Positions 47,599 to 58,566 of a stretch of 64,000 bases of DNA are shown here, piece after piece. The notes beneath the pieces were generated by a model. The model saw only the letters and a list, made by a program, of their open reading frames with translations, was not told the DNA's origin and did no database searches. The stretch comes from Austropuccinia psidii (taxonomy: Eukaryota > Basidiomycota > Pucciniomycetes > Pucciniales > Sphaerophragmiaceae): the NCBI GenBank assembly GCA_023105745.1, contig JALGQZ010000007.1, forward strand, positions 3,145,592 to 3,209,591, given 5' to 3'. Position 1 is the stretch's first letter. Each line of letters begins with the position of its first letter. The translations under genes were made by a program, and so were the position numbers.

Positions 47599-48270
47599 AA
47601 TACACTTAATAGTGTAATAATAATAGAATTTCTAATATAGAAAACATAAGAAAAGACAAAAAAATAATAAGAGTAAGAAATAAAAGAGTCAACCACAAAC
47701 AAGTCCAAGTCCACTGTTTCAACCTGTCAGAAAGAAAGAAAAGGGTTGATAAGGATATGGCCACCACAACTCATCCTGTACAGGAAATGAAGAAATGCAA
47801 AGACTACCTGAATACCAACAAATATTATACCCAAAATAAGAGTAATAATATTTACTAAATAATAAATCAAATATATTAATTAACTAGGGAAAAATTCCCC
47901 AGAGGGAGGAAGAGGGGCTGGTATATGTGAGAATCCACCAGCCCTGATCCAAAGAATGAAATTTCTTGAGAGGAATATTAATTTGAATTTATTTGAGTAT
48001 TACAGCCCTTTTATGGCTGTCCAGGGTCTTTACAAGAGGTGTGGTGAAGCTGGGTTATCATACAGTTTCAGTCTTGTGAATCCAACTTTATTTGGAAATA
48101 TCCAGCCTGTACAAGTATTGACAGGCTGTATTGAAGAACCAAGCTTTATGCATGTTTCAGCAGGAAGAATTTCTGAAACTGATTCCTGATTTACATACTG
48201 GTCTTTCTGGTCCCATGTGTTTGAGTGGGTTTAAGGTTGAATACCCTTACCCCTGATGGTGGCTGTGACA
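47599..48270 (-). repeat. D2 LTR, second part
   Basis: Read on the minus strand it starts TGTCACAGCCACC and resembles D1 (for example TTCTGACAGGTTGAAA and AGTTAATTAATATAT), so D1 and D2 form an imperfect inverted repeat around 47,594. It abuts a PPT at 48,271, so it is the 3' LTR of a minus-strand element and not a solo LTR. Confidence 0.7.
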
Positions 48271-49090
48271 GTATCCCCCTCTTGCAACTGGTGGGCTCCT
48301 GAACACCATAATAACTTGCCACTCTTAATTGTCTTCCCCAATTCCGCACAGATTTCCAAAAATCTTTGGTTTTTTAATCTTATTTCCTCTTTCTCATTAT
48401 CCTGAAAAACGTTCTCCTTATTATCTCTGTTCTTTCCTCCTTCATTGAAAAATGGTTCTTATTAAAGTAAGTGATCTTTTTCTTGAATTATTGCCTGCCT
48501 GAAGTCATTTTCTTCTTTGAATCAAGGAAGCTTGGTGGCCATTGGATGAATCCCAAAATGGAGGTCACCATCATATCCAACTCAAAAAATGGTGAAGGGT
48601 GGCTATATGAATTCCCAGCCACCGGCGAGAATTGGCCATAAACTGTTGAGGCCTTTTCTTGCACCATTTCCTTCCATATGCATATTGAAAAAGGGGTCTT
48701 GTTCCCATAAATATTGAAGTTCTTGGCCCAAAATGACCTTTTGAGGTCATTTTGGGGCATCATGGTTCATTTGGGTTCTTGCCATGTCATGTCATTTTTC
48801 TTGAAAATTGAAAAGTTGGTCATTTGGGTCAATATTGATGTCTACGCCCCATGGCTCATGAGTGGCTGTCTGTAGATCACGGTTGGGAGTACGTGGGGTC
48901 AGTTCAAGTCCCCTAGGGTGATTTTGGCCCCCTGGGCCCATTTTTGAGGGGGTTACCAGGTGGCCAAATTGGCCATATGGCCTGGATTGCTAAGGACATT
49001 CCAGGACCATCAAAAAGGGTGTCCTTCCAAGAATTTGAAGGAAGGTCCACCTTTTCTGATTGGGACCATTTGAATGGAGTACCCCTATTG
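48271..49090 (-). mobile_element. Probable internal remnant of the D2 element
   Basis: On the minus strand CAAGAGGGGGATAC lies against the D2 LTR as a PPT. The rest shows no recognisable protein. It is GC-richer near 48,840-49,060, with GGCC-rich text like the D1 interior. The A3 LTR starts at 49,091. Confidence 0.4.
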
Positions 49091-50259
49091 TGTAAGTTGT
49101 GGATATGAAGCTTTAATAAAATATCAAGTACTTTTCCTGTCCTCAAAATTTGTATAAGGTAAAATTATTTAAAAATAGTAAGAAATAGTATTTTGAAAGA
49201 GAAAACATGCCAATTTTATTGTTTTTAACTTTGTCAGTATAAAAAAAGAATATAATAAAAATTTATTGTTTTACCAACAATAAAGATTTATCCAAAAATA
49301 CTCTATAAGAGATATTTAAGGCTACAAAAGAAATTTCTTCAAGAGCAGTTTCAATTGGAACTAGTTGAGAAAAGAACTGCAAGCAATTAATTAAAGAAAA
49401 AAGTCCTTAGAAGGATATTTAAAGAGAAAACACGCCCAAAAGTGACCAGAGTGAATTTGGAAACAAAGTGACAAAGTTAACAGTGATGAAAGATGCTTTA
49501 ATTCACTTTTGGGGTGGTTCAGAGATAAAAATGATTATAAGAGTTACAAACAATGATTATAATAATTTTTTCATGTGGTTGAAAGGTTTGAAATGTTTTA
49601 AAAAAGGGTGGTTGGAATCTTTTGTTGATTGGTTTAACAGTGTTTAAACTGATTATAAAAGGAAAACATTCCAACATGAAGAGAAAAGTGGGGCAAAGAA
49701 GACATTCTTTTATAGTCATAAATTTTCTTACTCCAAAAGTGAATTTTACTCTTTTCAGTCGTGGAAAACACTCTGACAACAAAAAATCCAATTACGGCTT
49801 CATTGAACCCTGGTTTACACCAAAAAAGGGCTGGTTTAAGCCATTTTTTGCTATTTTTAGCCATTTTAGACCCTTAGAGATCAGCCATTACTATAGAAAT
49901 ACCTGGTCTAGAGCCTCCAAAACACGTCAGAATGTGTGTAAGAGGCTCAGAAACCAGTTGAAACTGTTTTTACCAACATTGTCTTTACTTAAGGGTAGTT
50001 TTACCCTCTTGGCAGCAGTTAAAACTACCCTGGTTGGTATCAAAACCTCATCATCTATTGAGTCGCAGACCCTGTGACTCAATTACAGGCCAAAAGTAAT
50101 GAGCTTTTGTGTTGATTTTGACATCCCATGCCAGTCAGCAAGGACTTTGGGGATCTAGCTCCCCCTTAGAGCTAGAGTGTCTTTTCCCCCCAGAATTAAT
50201 CTTTCCAATTTATTTTTTCTTTAATTCCTCATCATGTAATAAAATTATAATTTACATAT
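49091..50259 (-). repeat. A3 3' LTR, first part
   Basis: It starts TGTAAGTTGTGG and follows the A1 LTR. C1 interrupts it after ACATAT at 50,259, and the rest lies at 61,657-62,318. The combined length of about 1,831 bp matches A1. The 151-codon frame at 49,622-50,077 is antisense to A3 and unlikely to be a gene. Confidence 0.92.
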
Positions 50260-51341
50260 TGTGGTATTCCATACCTTTTTTACCAGTTTCAAGAATTTTT
50301 TTTGAAAATTAACAGTTGGGAAATCAAGATCAAAACAACTAATTCAGGAAATCACCACTCAAAGTACATGATTAAAGATCACACACACTCAGGAATAACA
50401 TCAATATTAGGGAGAAATGGAAGATTTGGCATTCAGAATTGAAATAATCAACATATTTCTACAATCAAATAAATAATAGGGGAATCAAATATCATGGAAT
50501 TATACAAGAAGACCTACATATAAGCCTTACAGAGTCAACAATAGGCTTAATACATACAGAAATTCAAAATTACATAGGAAAAGGAACATTGTAACATTAT
50601 ATCCACTCTAAATACATCAAGAAGATTATATTACCAAGAATTACAGCAACCAAATACAGTGCATGTGTCACAAGGATCATATGACAGTATCCAATTCAAC
50701 TCAATACATGAAAGTCCACTCAAAACTTAAAAAATTACACAACAATACAGGAGCCCAAATAAGACTTATGCAGGCCACATGCATAAGATCTGTACAGTAC
50801 ACAGCCTCAGGATCATCAAATACAACTCAATTCAATTTCAACTAGCTGCATGCAAGGGGAATACACTAAAACTGTAAACCACAAAGCAATTACAGTAATC
50901 AAGAATTAAAACTCAAGAAGATATCCCCACATTACACAGCATAATCACCTGGAACTAAATAAATCTTACAAACAAATTATACATGGGCTTATTCACATGA
51001 CACCAGCTTCATCCTTTACCCACCAGCATTAATTCCTCAAGGCCATGCAAGCTGACTAAAGCAGTGCAAAAGAGAAGTCACCTGATATTTTTATCAAAAT
51101 CCCCACCAAGAAAAACATCTCAACCTTCATTTTGACCAAACAAATGGAAAAAATAGCTCAGTCATATGACACCATTCTCAATTTTACACACTAGCAATAA
51201 TTTCTCAAGGCTGTGCAAGATTACTAATGCAGTATAACAGATAGGTCCTCTGAATTTTCTTAAAAAAATCTACACCAGCAAAATTATCTCAAGGGCAAGA
51301 ATAAAACTTTACATGGAGAGCCCATGGGTACTTCTCACAAC

Positions 51342-51352
51342 ATAAAAGGAGG
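51342..51352 (+). promoter_or_regulatory. TATA-like box of C1 5' LTR
   Basis: ATAAAAGGAGG is followed by CCTCTCTCTCTC and more pyrimidines. It probably positions the start of the C1 transcript. The copy in the 3' LTR is at about 60,865. Confidence 0.5.
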
Positions 51353-51449
51353 CCTCTCTCTCTCATTTTTCTCCTCTTTCCTCATGCAAAGAATTATATA
51401 CCAAGAAGGAGAATAATTATTCATCCCTTACTAGTAGGTTAATCTAGAA

Positions 51450-51495
<46 letters not shown>
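51450..51495 (+). repeat. ATT microsatellite in C1 5' LTR
   Basis: About 15 ATT units here compare with about 5 at 60,973-60,989 in the 3' LTR. LTRs are identical at insertion, so the tract changed afterwards. Confidence 0.85.
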
Positions 51496-51496
<1 letters not shown>

Positions 51497-52155
51497 ATTA
51501 CATTAAAAGTGATTTATATATAGCTGTAGTTAACATTAGGTCTGCCTATATTCTAAATTCATCTATTAGTGAAATACTCATATTCAACAAAATATTTATA
51601 TTATACTCTTCTCACTAGAAGAAAATCTATATCACTATTATTATTATCACAAAATATATTTTACATATTATTAAAATTATTTACCAACAACAACTATTTA
51701 AACTATCAAACAATATTATTATATTATCACAATTACTAAATCTTCCCATATTGAACTATTATCCATTAAAACAAAATCCCTTCAACAAAGAAAACAACTT
51801 CAAATCACCACTCAGTACTATTATATCTATTATTTATCTACTCAATTATTATCTTACCATCTTGAAATCACCTACAAATTTATTTATTTAAAATTATTAT
51901 TATTTTATCATTAGTCTGATTATTGAATAGGTCTGATAGAGACTGCTGAAAAGTCTTCTCTAGTTGTAAAGCCACAATCTTAAATATTGATTTGTGAGCT
52001 CTTTAGGGAGATTGTTTAGTATATTCAGAGGGGCAGCTAAAACACCATTAGCACCCTTGGTTACAGGATTATTTCAGCAATTCAAAACTGTTTACCTGTG
52101 ATTTCCCCCTCAAGGACTGCCTTATCCAATCCCACACCAAAAGAAGTTCCACATC

Positions 52156-52172
52156 TGGTGTCCCAACAGTGG
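52156..52172 (+). other. C1 primer binding site
   Basis: TGGTGTCCCAACAGTGG follows the LTR after two bases. It starts with TGG as expected for pairing with a tRNA CCA end, and differs fully from the A1/B1 site. Confidence 0.65.
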
Positions 52173-52553
52173 CTATTTCAACTTCAACATTCAATCATCA
52201 GTCAATAATCAAGAAAGAAGATAATCAAATCAACATAACTCACAAAAATAATTATCATTATCAAGAATTAACCATCAACACTCTCATACAATCTGGAATC
52301 TGGAAACAAATCCCATTCCAAATCATCATCACCATCACAATCCTCAAATCAATCATATCATTTTTATTATCCAGTAAAAGAAGGAACACCAGAAAATCAA
52401 ACACCTCAGGATATTGATTTACTCATTGCAACACCAAGAACAGAACAGAAGGAAAAGGAAGAATTAAGGAGATTTTTCTTCAAGTTAATTCAAGAAGCAA
52501 GAAAAAACAAGAGAAGTACAAAAGAATTTAAAGGATCAGTTTACCAAGTAGAA
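52169..52553 (+). other. C1 leader with possible upstream coding exon
   Basis: A frame at 52,169-52,417 begins GTG GCT ATT TCA. The GTG would become ATG if a leader intron ended at CAACAG|TGG. A phase-1 intron of 70 nt (52,374-52,443) would then join this frame to the Gag frame, which is open well upstream of its first ATG at 52,554. The splice sites are weaker than in A1 and B1, and the first acceptor lies within the PBS. Confidence 0.3.
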
Positions 52554-54755
52554 ATGAATCAACAATCAACATCTGACTTACCACCATTACCTGAAGATAC
52601 TGTAGAAGGACAGTATGCAGAAGAAAGTGAAGAAGAGGATCAAACAGTGCAAATACAAAGTCTTATGAAACAAATGCAAGATTTTTTATTAACACAAAGT
52701 AAAAAGAAAGGGAAAAGAAGGGACAAAACAACTTACACACCTGGAGCCAGTCCAAGTGAACAAACATTACCAAGGCATGTTAGGCCTGAAGATTCACCAA
52801 TATCACCTACACCTGGACCAAGAGCAACCTCTACTCCAGTAACAGAACCAAGAACTCAAAATATTCCAAGGAGAGTGTTTGTCACTACACCTAATAACCC
52901 AATTCCATTACAGCAGAAAGTTCGAAGACAAGAAAGACCTGTGGTTAAAATTAAAGCAAAAGATTCCAATCTAACTTTTGATGGAGAAGAAGTAGAGAAA
53001 TTTATCAAGAAAGTGGAAAGAATAGCTCAAATTGAAGGAGAAACAGATGAAGACCTAGAAATGCAAATGGCATTTTGGACAACAAACCAAAAGGTAAGTG
53101 ATGCAATTGAAGCTATGCCAGGTTATGAAGAAGGAAATTGGACACAGCTCAAGAAAGATCTCATAACAAAATGGGGAAGAGTTGAACCTGAAAGAAGATA
53201 CAGAAAAGACTCACTGATGAAGCTTTTTTCTGAAACTCAAGAAGATGGAGGAATTGGTAGTCTATCACAATATAAAAATTTTATGGGAGAATATGAAACT
53301 ATTGTTACTTACTTATTAAGATACAGGTATATTCCTCAAGATAACATGTTCCATGAAGATTTATTTGACTGTCTTTCAGCTGATATTAAAGGGGCCATAA
53401 GCAAGGAAATGATTAAAGATAATGTCATGGTTAGAGCTGAAGATGGAGGATACCTTATACCACCTATGAAGATCCTCAAGAAATACATTGAACAAGAATT
53501 GGAAGCCAGAATATTAGTAACCAAAAGATTCTCATCATCAAGAGATACAGGAAGGAATGTTACTGAAAATAAAAGGAAAGCTCACTTTAAAGAAGAGGCC
53601 TTCCCAGGAATGAATGAAGCTTTTAATAAGATGAAGGAAATTACTGAATTCCTCAAAGAACAAAAACTGGAAACTAGAAAGCAGGCACAAGGGGAAAATG
53701 AAGATTTCAAGAAATTTATGACTCAACTAGAAGAATTGAAAATTCTATCCAAACCTCCAATGGGTGGGGTTCCCAATAATCAACTCAATAATCATCAGTT
53801 CAAACCAAGAAATGATTTACCCCCATTCTCACAAAGGCATGTTCCCTATGCACCAGCACAAAACATACCAAAACCTTATGTCAAATGTTACTACTGTCTG
53901 GAGGAAGGACATTCAGTTAATAGATGTAACTACCTATTTGAAGATCAAAATAAAAAAAGGGTCAGCAGACAAGGAGGTGGATTCTTATTTCCAAATTGGC
54001 AAAGAGTACCAACAGATGGAAAAATATCACCAAAGAAGTTAGTTGAAGAATTTGCAAAAGAACAGGAAGAACTTTCCAATAAAAGAAAAGAAAATGAAGC
54101 TAAAGAATCAACACACCAACCAAAAGAAGTAAACATGATACAAGTAAAGAAAAATGACATTTCAACAGCTATAGCCAAAATTGAAGATTGGGGAAGCTGG
54201 CAGCCACCAACTATATCATCAGCAAATAATCCATTTCTCAATAATTATGGATTAAGAAACACCAAACAAAGATCCTCAAGAAATGAACATCCAAGTCAAG
54301 AACCAACAAAGTCATTACCAAAAATAATGGAAACACCACTAAAAAAGAAACCAAACATACCTGGAGCTTATATTGAAGATGAACATGGAACAGTGGAAAA
54401 AACAATTATTACCACTAAATTCAAGAAAACTCAAGAGTTCAAAGATGAAGAAGTTAGCCCAGAAGTTAAAGAAAAACAGGATTCTGGCAAAAAGCAGGAA
54501 TTGACTCAAAATAATATTGAAAACAAGGATATCAAGCATGACCACACAGAATTTCAAGAGGTTATGAGTCAAATTATCAAAAAGGTTTTGGATCTGAAAA
54601 TAAATCTCACCTTAGAACAAGTTCTTATCATGTCACCCAAGGTTATCAACCAGCTTAAAAATTTGACAGCAGAAGAAAGAAACTCAATCAACTCACTTGA
54701 CACAAATGAAATTCAAACCAAACTCATAAACCACCATTTAGGAGATTATGAATAG
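52554..54755 (+). CDS. C1 Gag polyprotein with zinc knuckle
   Basis: The product is 733 residues from ATG 52,554. An acidic N-terminus and a Pro/Thr-rich linker (to about residue 140) are followed by a Retrotrans_gag-like capsid block (LTFDGEEVEKFIKKVERI ... KWGRVEPERRYRKDSLMKLF, about 140-300). Then come a Lys/Glu-rich helix, a canonical CCHC knuckle at about residue 444 (CYYCLEEGHSVNRC), a conserved-looking FLFPNWQRVPTDGKISPK stretch, and a tail with DWGSWQPP. It would coat and package C1 RNA. It ends at TAG 54,753-54,755, in frame with the protease downstream. Upstream codons are open but lack an ATG. Confidence 0.87.
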   Translation: MNQQSTSDLPPLPEDTVEGQYAEESEEEDQTVQIQSLMKQMQDFLLTQSKKKGKRRDKTTYTPGASPSEQTLPRHVRPEDSPISPTPGPRATSTPVTEPRTQNIPRRVFVTTPNNPIPLQQKVRRQERPVVKIKAKDSNLTFDGEEVEKFIKKVERIAQIEGETDEDLEMQMAFWTTNQKVSDAIEAMPGYEEGNWTQLKKDLITKWGRVEPERRYRKDSLMKLFSETQEDGGIGSLSQYKNFMGEYETIVTYLLRYRYIPQDNMFHEDLFDCLSADIKGAISKEMIKDNVMVRAEDGGYLIPPMKILKKYIEQELEARILVTKRFSSSRDTGRNVTENKRKAHFKEEAFPGMNEAFNKMKEITEFLKEQKLETRKQAQGENEDFKKFMTQLEELKILSKPPMGGVPNNQLNNHQFKPRNDLPPFSQRHVPYAPAQNIPKPYVKCYYCLEEGHSVNRCNYLFEDQNKKRVSRQGGGFLFPNWQRVPTDGKISPKKLVEEFAKEQEELSNKRKENEAKESTHQPKEVNMIQVKKNDISTAIAKIEDWGSWQPPTISSANNPFLNNYGLRNTKQRSSRNEHPSQEPTKSLPKIMETPLKKKPNIPGAYIEDEHGTVEKTIITTKFKKTQEFKDEEVSPEVKEKQDSGKKQELTQNNIENKDIKHDHTEFQEVMSQIIKKVLDLKINLTLEQVLIMSPKVINQLKNLTAEERNSINSLDTNEIQTKLINHHLGDYE

Positions 54756-56186
54756 CCCAAACTACATTATGCCTGTCCATTGGGATTTATGCAAGTTTAC
54801 CTAGGTGAAGAAGGACATGAAATAATGGCATTAGTAGATACAGGATCAGAATTGAACATAATACCAGAAGATTCAGCAATAAAAGCAGGACTCATCACAA
54901 GATGTCTCAACATGAATTTAAGGGGGATTGGTGGTCACTGTACTTCAATTGTTGGATTAGCAGATTTTACCCCAATCACTCTATTCACTGGGGAAGAAAG
55001 AAATATACACCTTTTTGTAGCAAGGGGAGCAGTACACACAGTATTGGGAAGGCCCTTCCTTGCAGACAACAACATCAGATTAGACTTTTCTCAACAAAAA
55101 GGGGAAATATTCAGTTATATAGAGCCAGATGGAAGAAGGCTTTGCTTACCAATTTGCTCACCACAGAAAGTAGGATGGAGAGAAAACCCACCAGCAGGAA
55201 TGGAAACATGTGCAGTTTCTAAATTGGAAGATTGGAAAGAATTACCAGTAGAGAAGGAACCAAGCTCCAACAATCAGGCAATTTCAGAAAAATATTCTAA
55301 CCAAGTATTTAAGGAAGAAGAAATAATTAAATCTGAAGGTAAAAGGGAAATAAAAGTGGAATTAGCTCCATTTAATACAGAAGACATCAAGCCAAAGCCT
55401 AAAGAAATAAATCTTACAGGAATTACAACCTTAAAAAGAGAAAATGGAAATACTGGTGACCAAATAACTCAAGTTATCAACTATTATAATCTCAAAAATC
55501 CTGAAGAAATCAGAAGAAAACCACTCACCAAGCTCCTCTCACCTATGAAAGCATTAAAATCCCTTTCAAAAGGAATATTTAAGAGTAGTTGGAAGTCAAG
55601 TATCAAACCAGTTGCAACAGTAATAAATGTCACTGCAGAAGCAAGGAATTTGGACTCTCATCCTGATACATCAGCATTAAATTCCTTAAAAGAAATTTCT
55701 CTCAGATACAAAATTACCATAAATAAAGACCTCAAGCCTCAAGAAAATCCTATAATTCAGGAAGAAAGTATGGACTCAACCTCAAAACCTAAAGAATCTA
55801 CAGAATTGAATAAAAGCTTGAAAAATATAATTGATAATCAACAAACAAATGGAAATGATTATTGTCAAGCAACCTCCAAGAAAGCATCCAGAAAACCCAA
55901 CATCAAAAATTATGGGGATGAAGGTAAATCACTCTTACCACAAGAAGCAACCAGTCCACCAATTTTATTTTCAAAGTTACTCAAACCAGAAGCTTCACTA
56001 AAAAATGAAAATAATGAAACTCAAAAACTTCAACTTTTACCCTCAAATATGGTAAACATTGATCCAAGGCTTATTAGGGAAAATAAATATATTATCAAAC
56101 AAAACCTAAAGAAGTCAAAAATTGAAACAGAAAAATCAGAACAAGAATTGTCAAAAGAACTCATTCAAGAACCAAAAGAAGAATAA
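54756..56186 (+). CDS. C1 retropepsin and charged tail
   Basis: In frame with Gag after the TAG. The first ATG is at 54,789. The aspartic protease is clear: FMQVYLGEEGHEI, the active site ALVDTGSELNIIP (DTGS at 54,837-54,848), LRGIGGHCTSIVGLADF and VLGRPFLADNNIRLDF, spanning about 115 residues, the usual size. It would cut Gag during particle maturation. The remaining 350 residues are Lys/Glu/Asn/Ser-rich without a recognisable domain. It ends at TAA 56,184-56,186. Translation would need readthrough of the TAG, re-initiation, or an intact sister copy. Confidence 0.85.
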   Translation, partial: PKLHYACPLGFMQVYLGEEGHEIMALVDTGSELNIIPEDSAIKAGLITRCLNMNLRGIGGHCTSIVGLADFTPITLFTGEERNIHLFVARGAVHTVLGRPFLADNNIRLDFSQQKGEIFSYIEPDGRRLCLPICSPQKVGWRENPPAGMETCAVSKLEDWKELPVEKEPSSNNQAISEKYSNQVFKEEEIIKSEGKREIKVELAPFNTEDIKPKPKEINLTGITTLKRENGNTGDQITQVINYYNLKNPEEIRRKPLTKLLSPMKALKSLSKGIFKSSWKSSIKPVATVINVTAEARNLDSHPDTSALNSLKEISLRYKITINKDLKPQENPIIQEESMDSTSKPKESTELNKSLKNIIDNQQTNGNDYCQATSKKASRKPNIKNYGDEGKSLLPQEATSPPILFSKLLKPEASLKNENNETQKLQLLPSNMVNIDPRLIRENKYIIKQNLKKSKIETEKSEQELSKELIQEPKEE

Positions 56187-57524
56187 TATACTTATCTTCC
56201 CAAAGAAAATAACCTATTTCATATCCACACACCCAATAAGGATCCAATATTCCTAGAATATCCTCAACACCTTAAAGCTTTCAACCCAAACAGCAAAGTG
56301 AAAAAGCAAATTCAATCTGGAAATAAAGCTATCCAACAAGAGATTAATGCACAAAAAGAACGTGACATTACCAAAAATGAATATTTAATTAACTCAAGAC
56401 CTAAAGATCCTACCAACATGAGTATTCAAGAAAAAGAACATGAACATAAAATAACTCACCATCATGGACACACACCACAACATAAAAATTATCTTGGAAG
56501 AGAAAATAAAAATGTCAAAAGGAACTTAGTCAAAGGGATAAGTCAAATATCTTATAAGAAGAAAAGAAGAAGGGCAAAACCATATGATAGGATTGCCCCA
56601 AATCAAAAATTATCCTCCAATTCGCCATTACATTTGGCATACAGATATCAGGCTTCAATTCAAAATAAAAAGATTCTGCAACATAAAAAGGAAGAAAATA
56701 ATTATTTCAGCACACAAATAGGTCAAAATACAGAGGGAATGGACATTCATAAAAAATTCACTTACCCAACAAACACAAGGGAATCTATGGAAAACAAATC
56801 AGAGCCAAATATAATATTTAGGTCAAATTCTATAAATCATTCAACCAAAGCCAAGGAGGAAGACTCACCTACCCCACACCATCACTCTGATAAAGAAAAT
56901 ACCAATTTCAATCTGGGAATAAATTACTTTTCTTTGGACAAAGCCAAGGAAATCCAAATTAATCAAAATAAAGAAATAAATGAAGACATCAGTAATAAAC
57001 AGGACCAAAAGGCTTTATCAAAACCAACAAACATTGAAGAACTTGAAGCAGATGGAATTTTACTTACAGAAGACCAATTTCCCTGGGAAGGCTATACCAA
57101 TTGGCAGCCTCTGAGGAATGAAAACTGCAACCTGGAACCTTACAAAATTACTGAAAAAGATCATCAATGCTCAACCCAACATGTAAAGTGGTTAGAAGGA
57201 ATAAAGAAAGAAAGAAATAAAACAACAGAAAGTAGTAAAAAGAAGAAGAAGACTAAGGAAGAAAAGGAGTATTTCTGGATTACCCAGAATAAAAAGATAT
57301 GCCCAAATTTGCAAGCCCATTTGGCAAGGCAATATCAAGTTTCAACACAAAAAGAGGATTGGACAGAAAATAATGATAGAAATGGAAAAATTATCCAGGA
57401 TCACTTTGATAAGAATGAAGATTGCAAAGCCCAATATCACAATGAAGAAGGAAGAAAGGAGCTTACAGCTAAGAAGGCCAAATTCAAGAAAGGTCTTGAC
57501 AACAAATGTTCATATTATCAATGA
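56187..57524 (+). CDS. C1 3' coding segment, Lys/Asn-rich, unknown
   Basis: Same frame as Gag and protease: no stop lies between 56,187 and the first ATG at 56,415, so the whole is one ancestral polyprotein broken by a single TAA. The product is very basic and low in complexity (KKKRRRAKPYD, ESSKKKKKTKEEKE). It contains two related motifs, SPLHLAYRYQASIQ (near 56,625) and AHLARQYQVSTQ (near 57,320), and an EDQFPWEGYTNWQPL block echoing DWGSWQPP in Gag. No RT, RNase H or integrase motif is present, although pol would be expected here. Function unknown. Confidence 0.7.
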   Translation, partial: YTYLPKENNLFHIHTPNKDPIFLEYPQHLKAFNPNSKVKKQIQSGNKAIQQEINAQKERDITKNEYLINSRPKDPTNMSIQEKEHEHKITHHHGHTPQHKNYLGRENKNVKRNLVKGISQISYKKKRRRAKPYDRIAPNQKLSSNSPLHLAYRYQASIQNKKILQHKKEENNYFSTQIGQNTEGMDIHKKFTYPTNTRESMENKSEPNIIFRSNSINHSTKAKEEDSPTPHHHSDKENTNFNLGINYFSLDKAKEIQINQNKEINEDISNKQDQKALSKPTNIEELEADGILLTEDQFPWEGYTNWQPLRNENCNLEPYKITEKDHQCSTQHVKWLEGIKKERNKTTESSKKKKKTKEEKEYFWITQNKKICPNLQAHLARQYQVSTQKEDWTENNDRNGKIIQDHFDKNEDCKAQYHNEEGRKELTAKKAKFKKGLDNKCSYYQ

Positions 57525-57784
57525 CTTTTTTTTTAATTAAACGGTTTCATTTATTATTTCATACATCTTAGTTTATTTCAGTCTCAAATATCTATAAAAA
57601 ATGAAAAAATATCAAATATCAAAATATATAAATAAAAAAAAAAGAGTGTCAAGTGTATCAGTATCATAATTCTATTTTTTTATGTATTATAAAAAAAAAA
57701 ACTCAATTAAAAAATTAAAAAAAAAAAAAAAATTATTTATTTTATTTCAAAAAAAAAAAAAAAAAAAATTATTTATTTTATTTC

Positions 57785-57815
<31 letters not shown>

Positions 57816-57861
57816 TTCAATTCTTATTATTTTTACTTTTATTTATTTATTTATTTTTTTT

Positions 57862-57900
<39 letters not shown>

Positions 57901-58525
57901 TTTATTTTATTTTAAATCATAAAAAAAAAAAAAAAAACTTGATTGCAATAAGAAAAGAAGGGTACAGCATGTAAATGAAGAAAAGAAAAAAGAAAAAAAA
58001 AAGGATCAATTGCGACCAAAAACAAAGAATACATTACTGTACTGTACAGTACAATCATTAGACAAAAAAAAAAAAATAAAAAAATTAATTATTTATGAGT
58101 TTTTATTTATTTTCTAAAAAAAAAAATACAAAATAAAATAATAAAAAATTATAAGAAAAGAAAAAAAAAGGATTGATCGCGATAGGAAAAGAAGAGTACT
58201 GTACTATACAGTACAGTACAATGTACAGTAGAAGCAACAAAAACACAAAAAAAAAGAAAAAAAAAAATCAATATGAAAAAAAAAAAAAATAGTAGAAATT
58301 ACATTGAACAGTCAAGAAAAGCAACACCCGCCGCTAGAAAAGAAAACACCAAATACTTCAAATTTGAAGTATTTACACTCAGCTACTTCAAAAACAAAAA
58401 ACCAAAAAAAAAAAACTTCTTAACATTCAAAATTAATTATATTTTTGATTTTTATTTATTCATTATATAATTGATAAAATTATTTATATTATGAATTATT
58501 ATTTTTTTAATTCATTGATAACTCA

Positions 58526-58566
<41 letters not shown>

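Larger units (their letters stand above)
50260..52153 (+). repeat. C1 5' LTR
   Basis: This LTR is 1,894 bp and nearly identical to 59,785-61,652 over most of its length. The main difference is an ATT microsatellite at 51,450-51,495, much longer than its partner. A TATA-like ATAAAAGGAGG is at 51,342, followed by CT repeats. A 60-codon frame (50,663-50,845) is repeated in the other LTR only because the LTRs match. Confidence 0.94.

Noticed and set aside
49622..50077. 151-codon frame in the A3 LTR, with similar shorter frames in other A LTRs
   Set aside because: Antisense to the element, start and length differ between copies, and stops interrupt it in A1.
57682..57915. 77-codon Lys/Phe-rich frame
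   Set aside because: Produced by A tracts and ATT/TTC spacers; no protein character.
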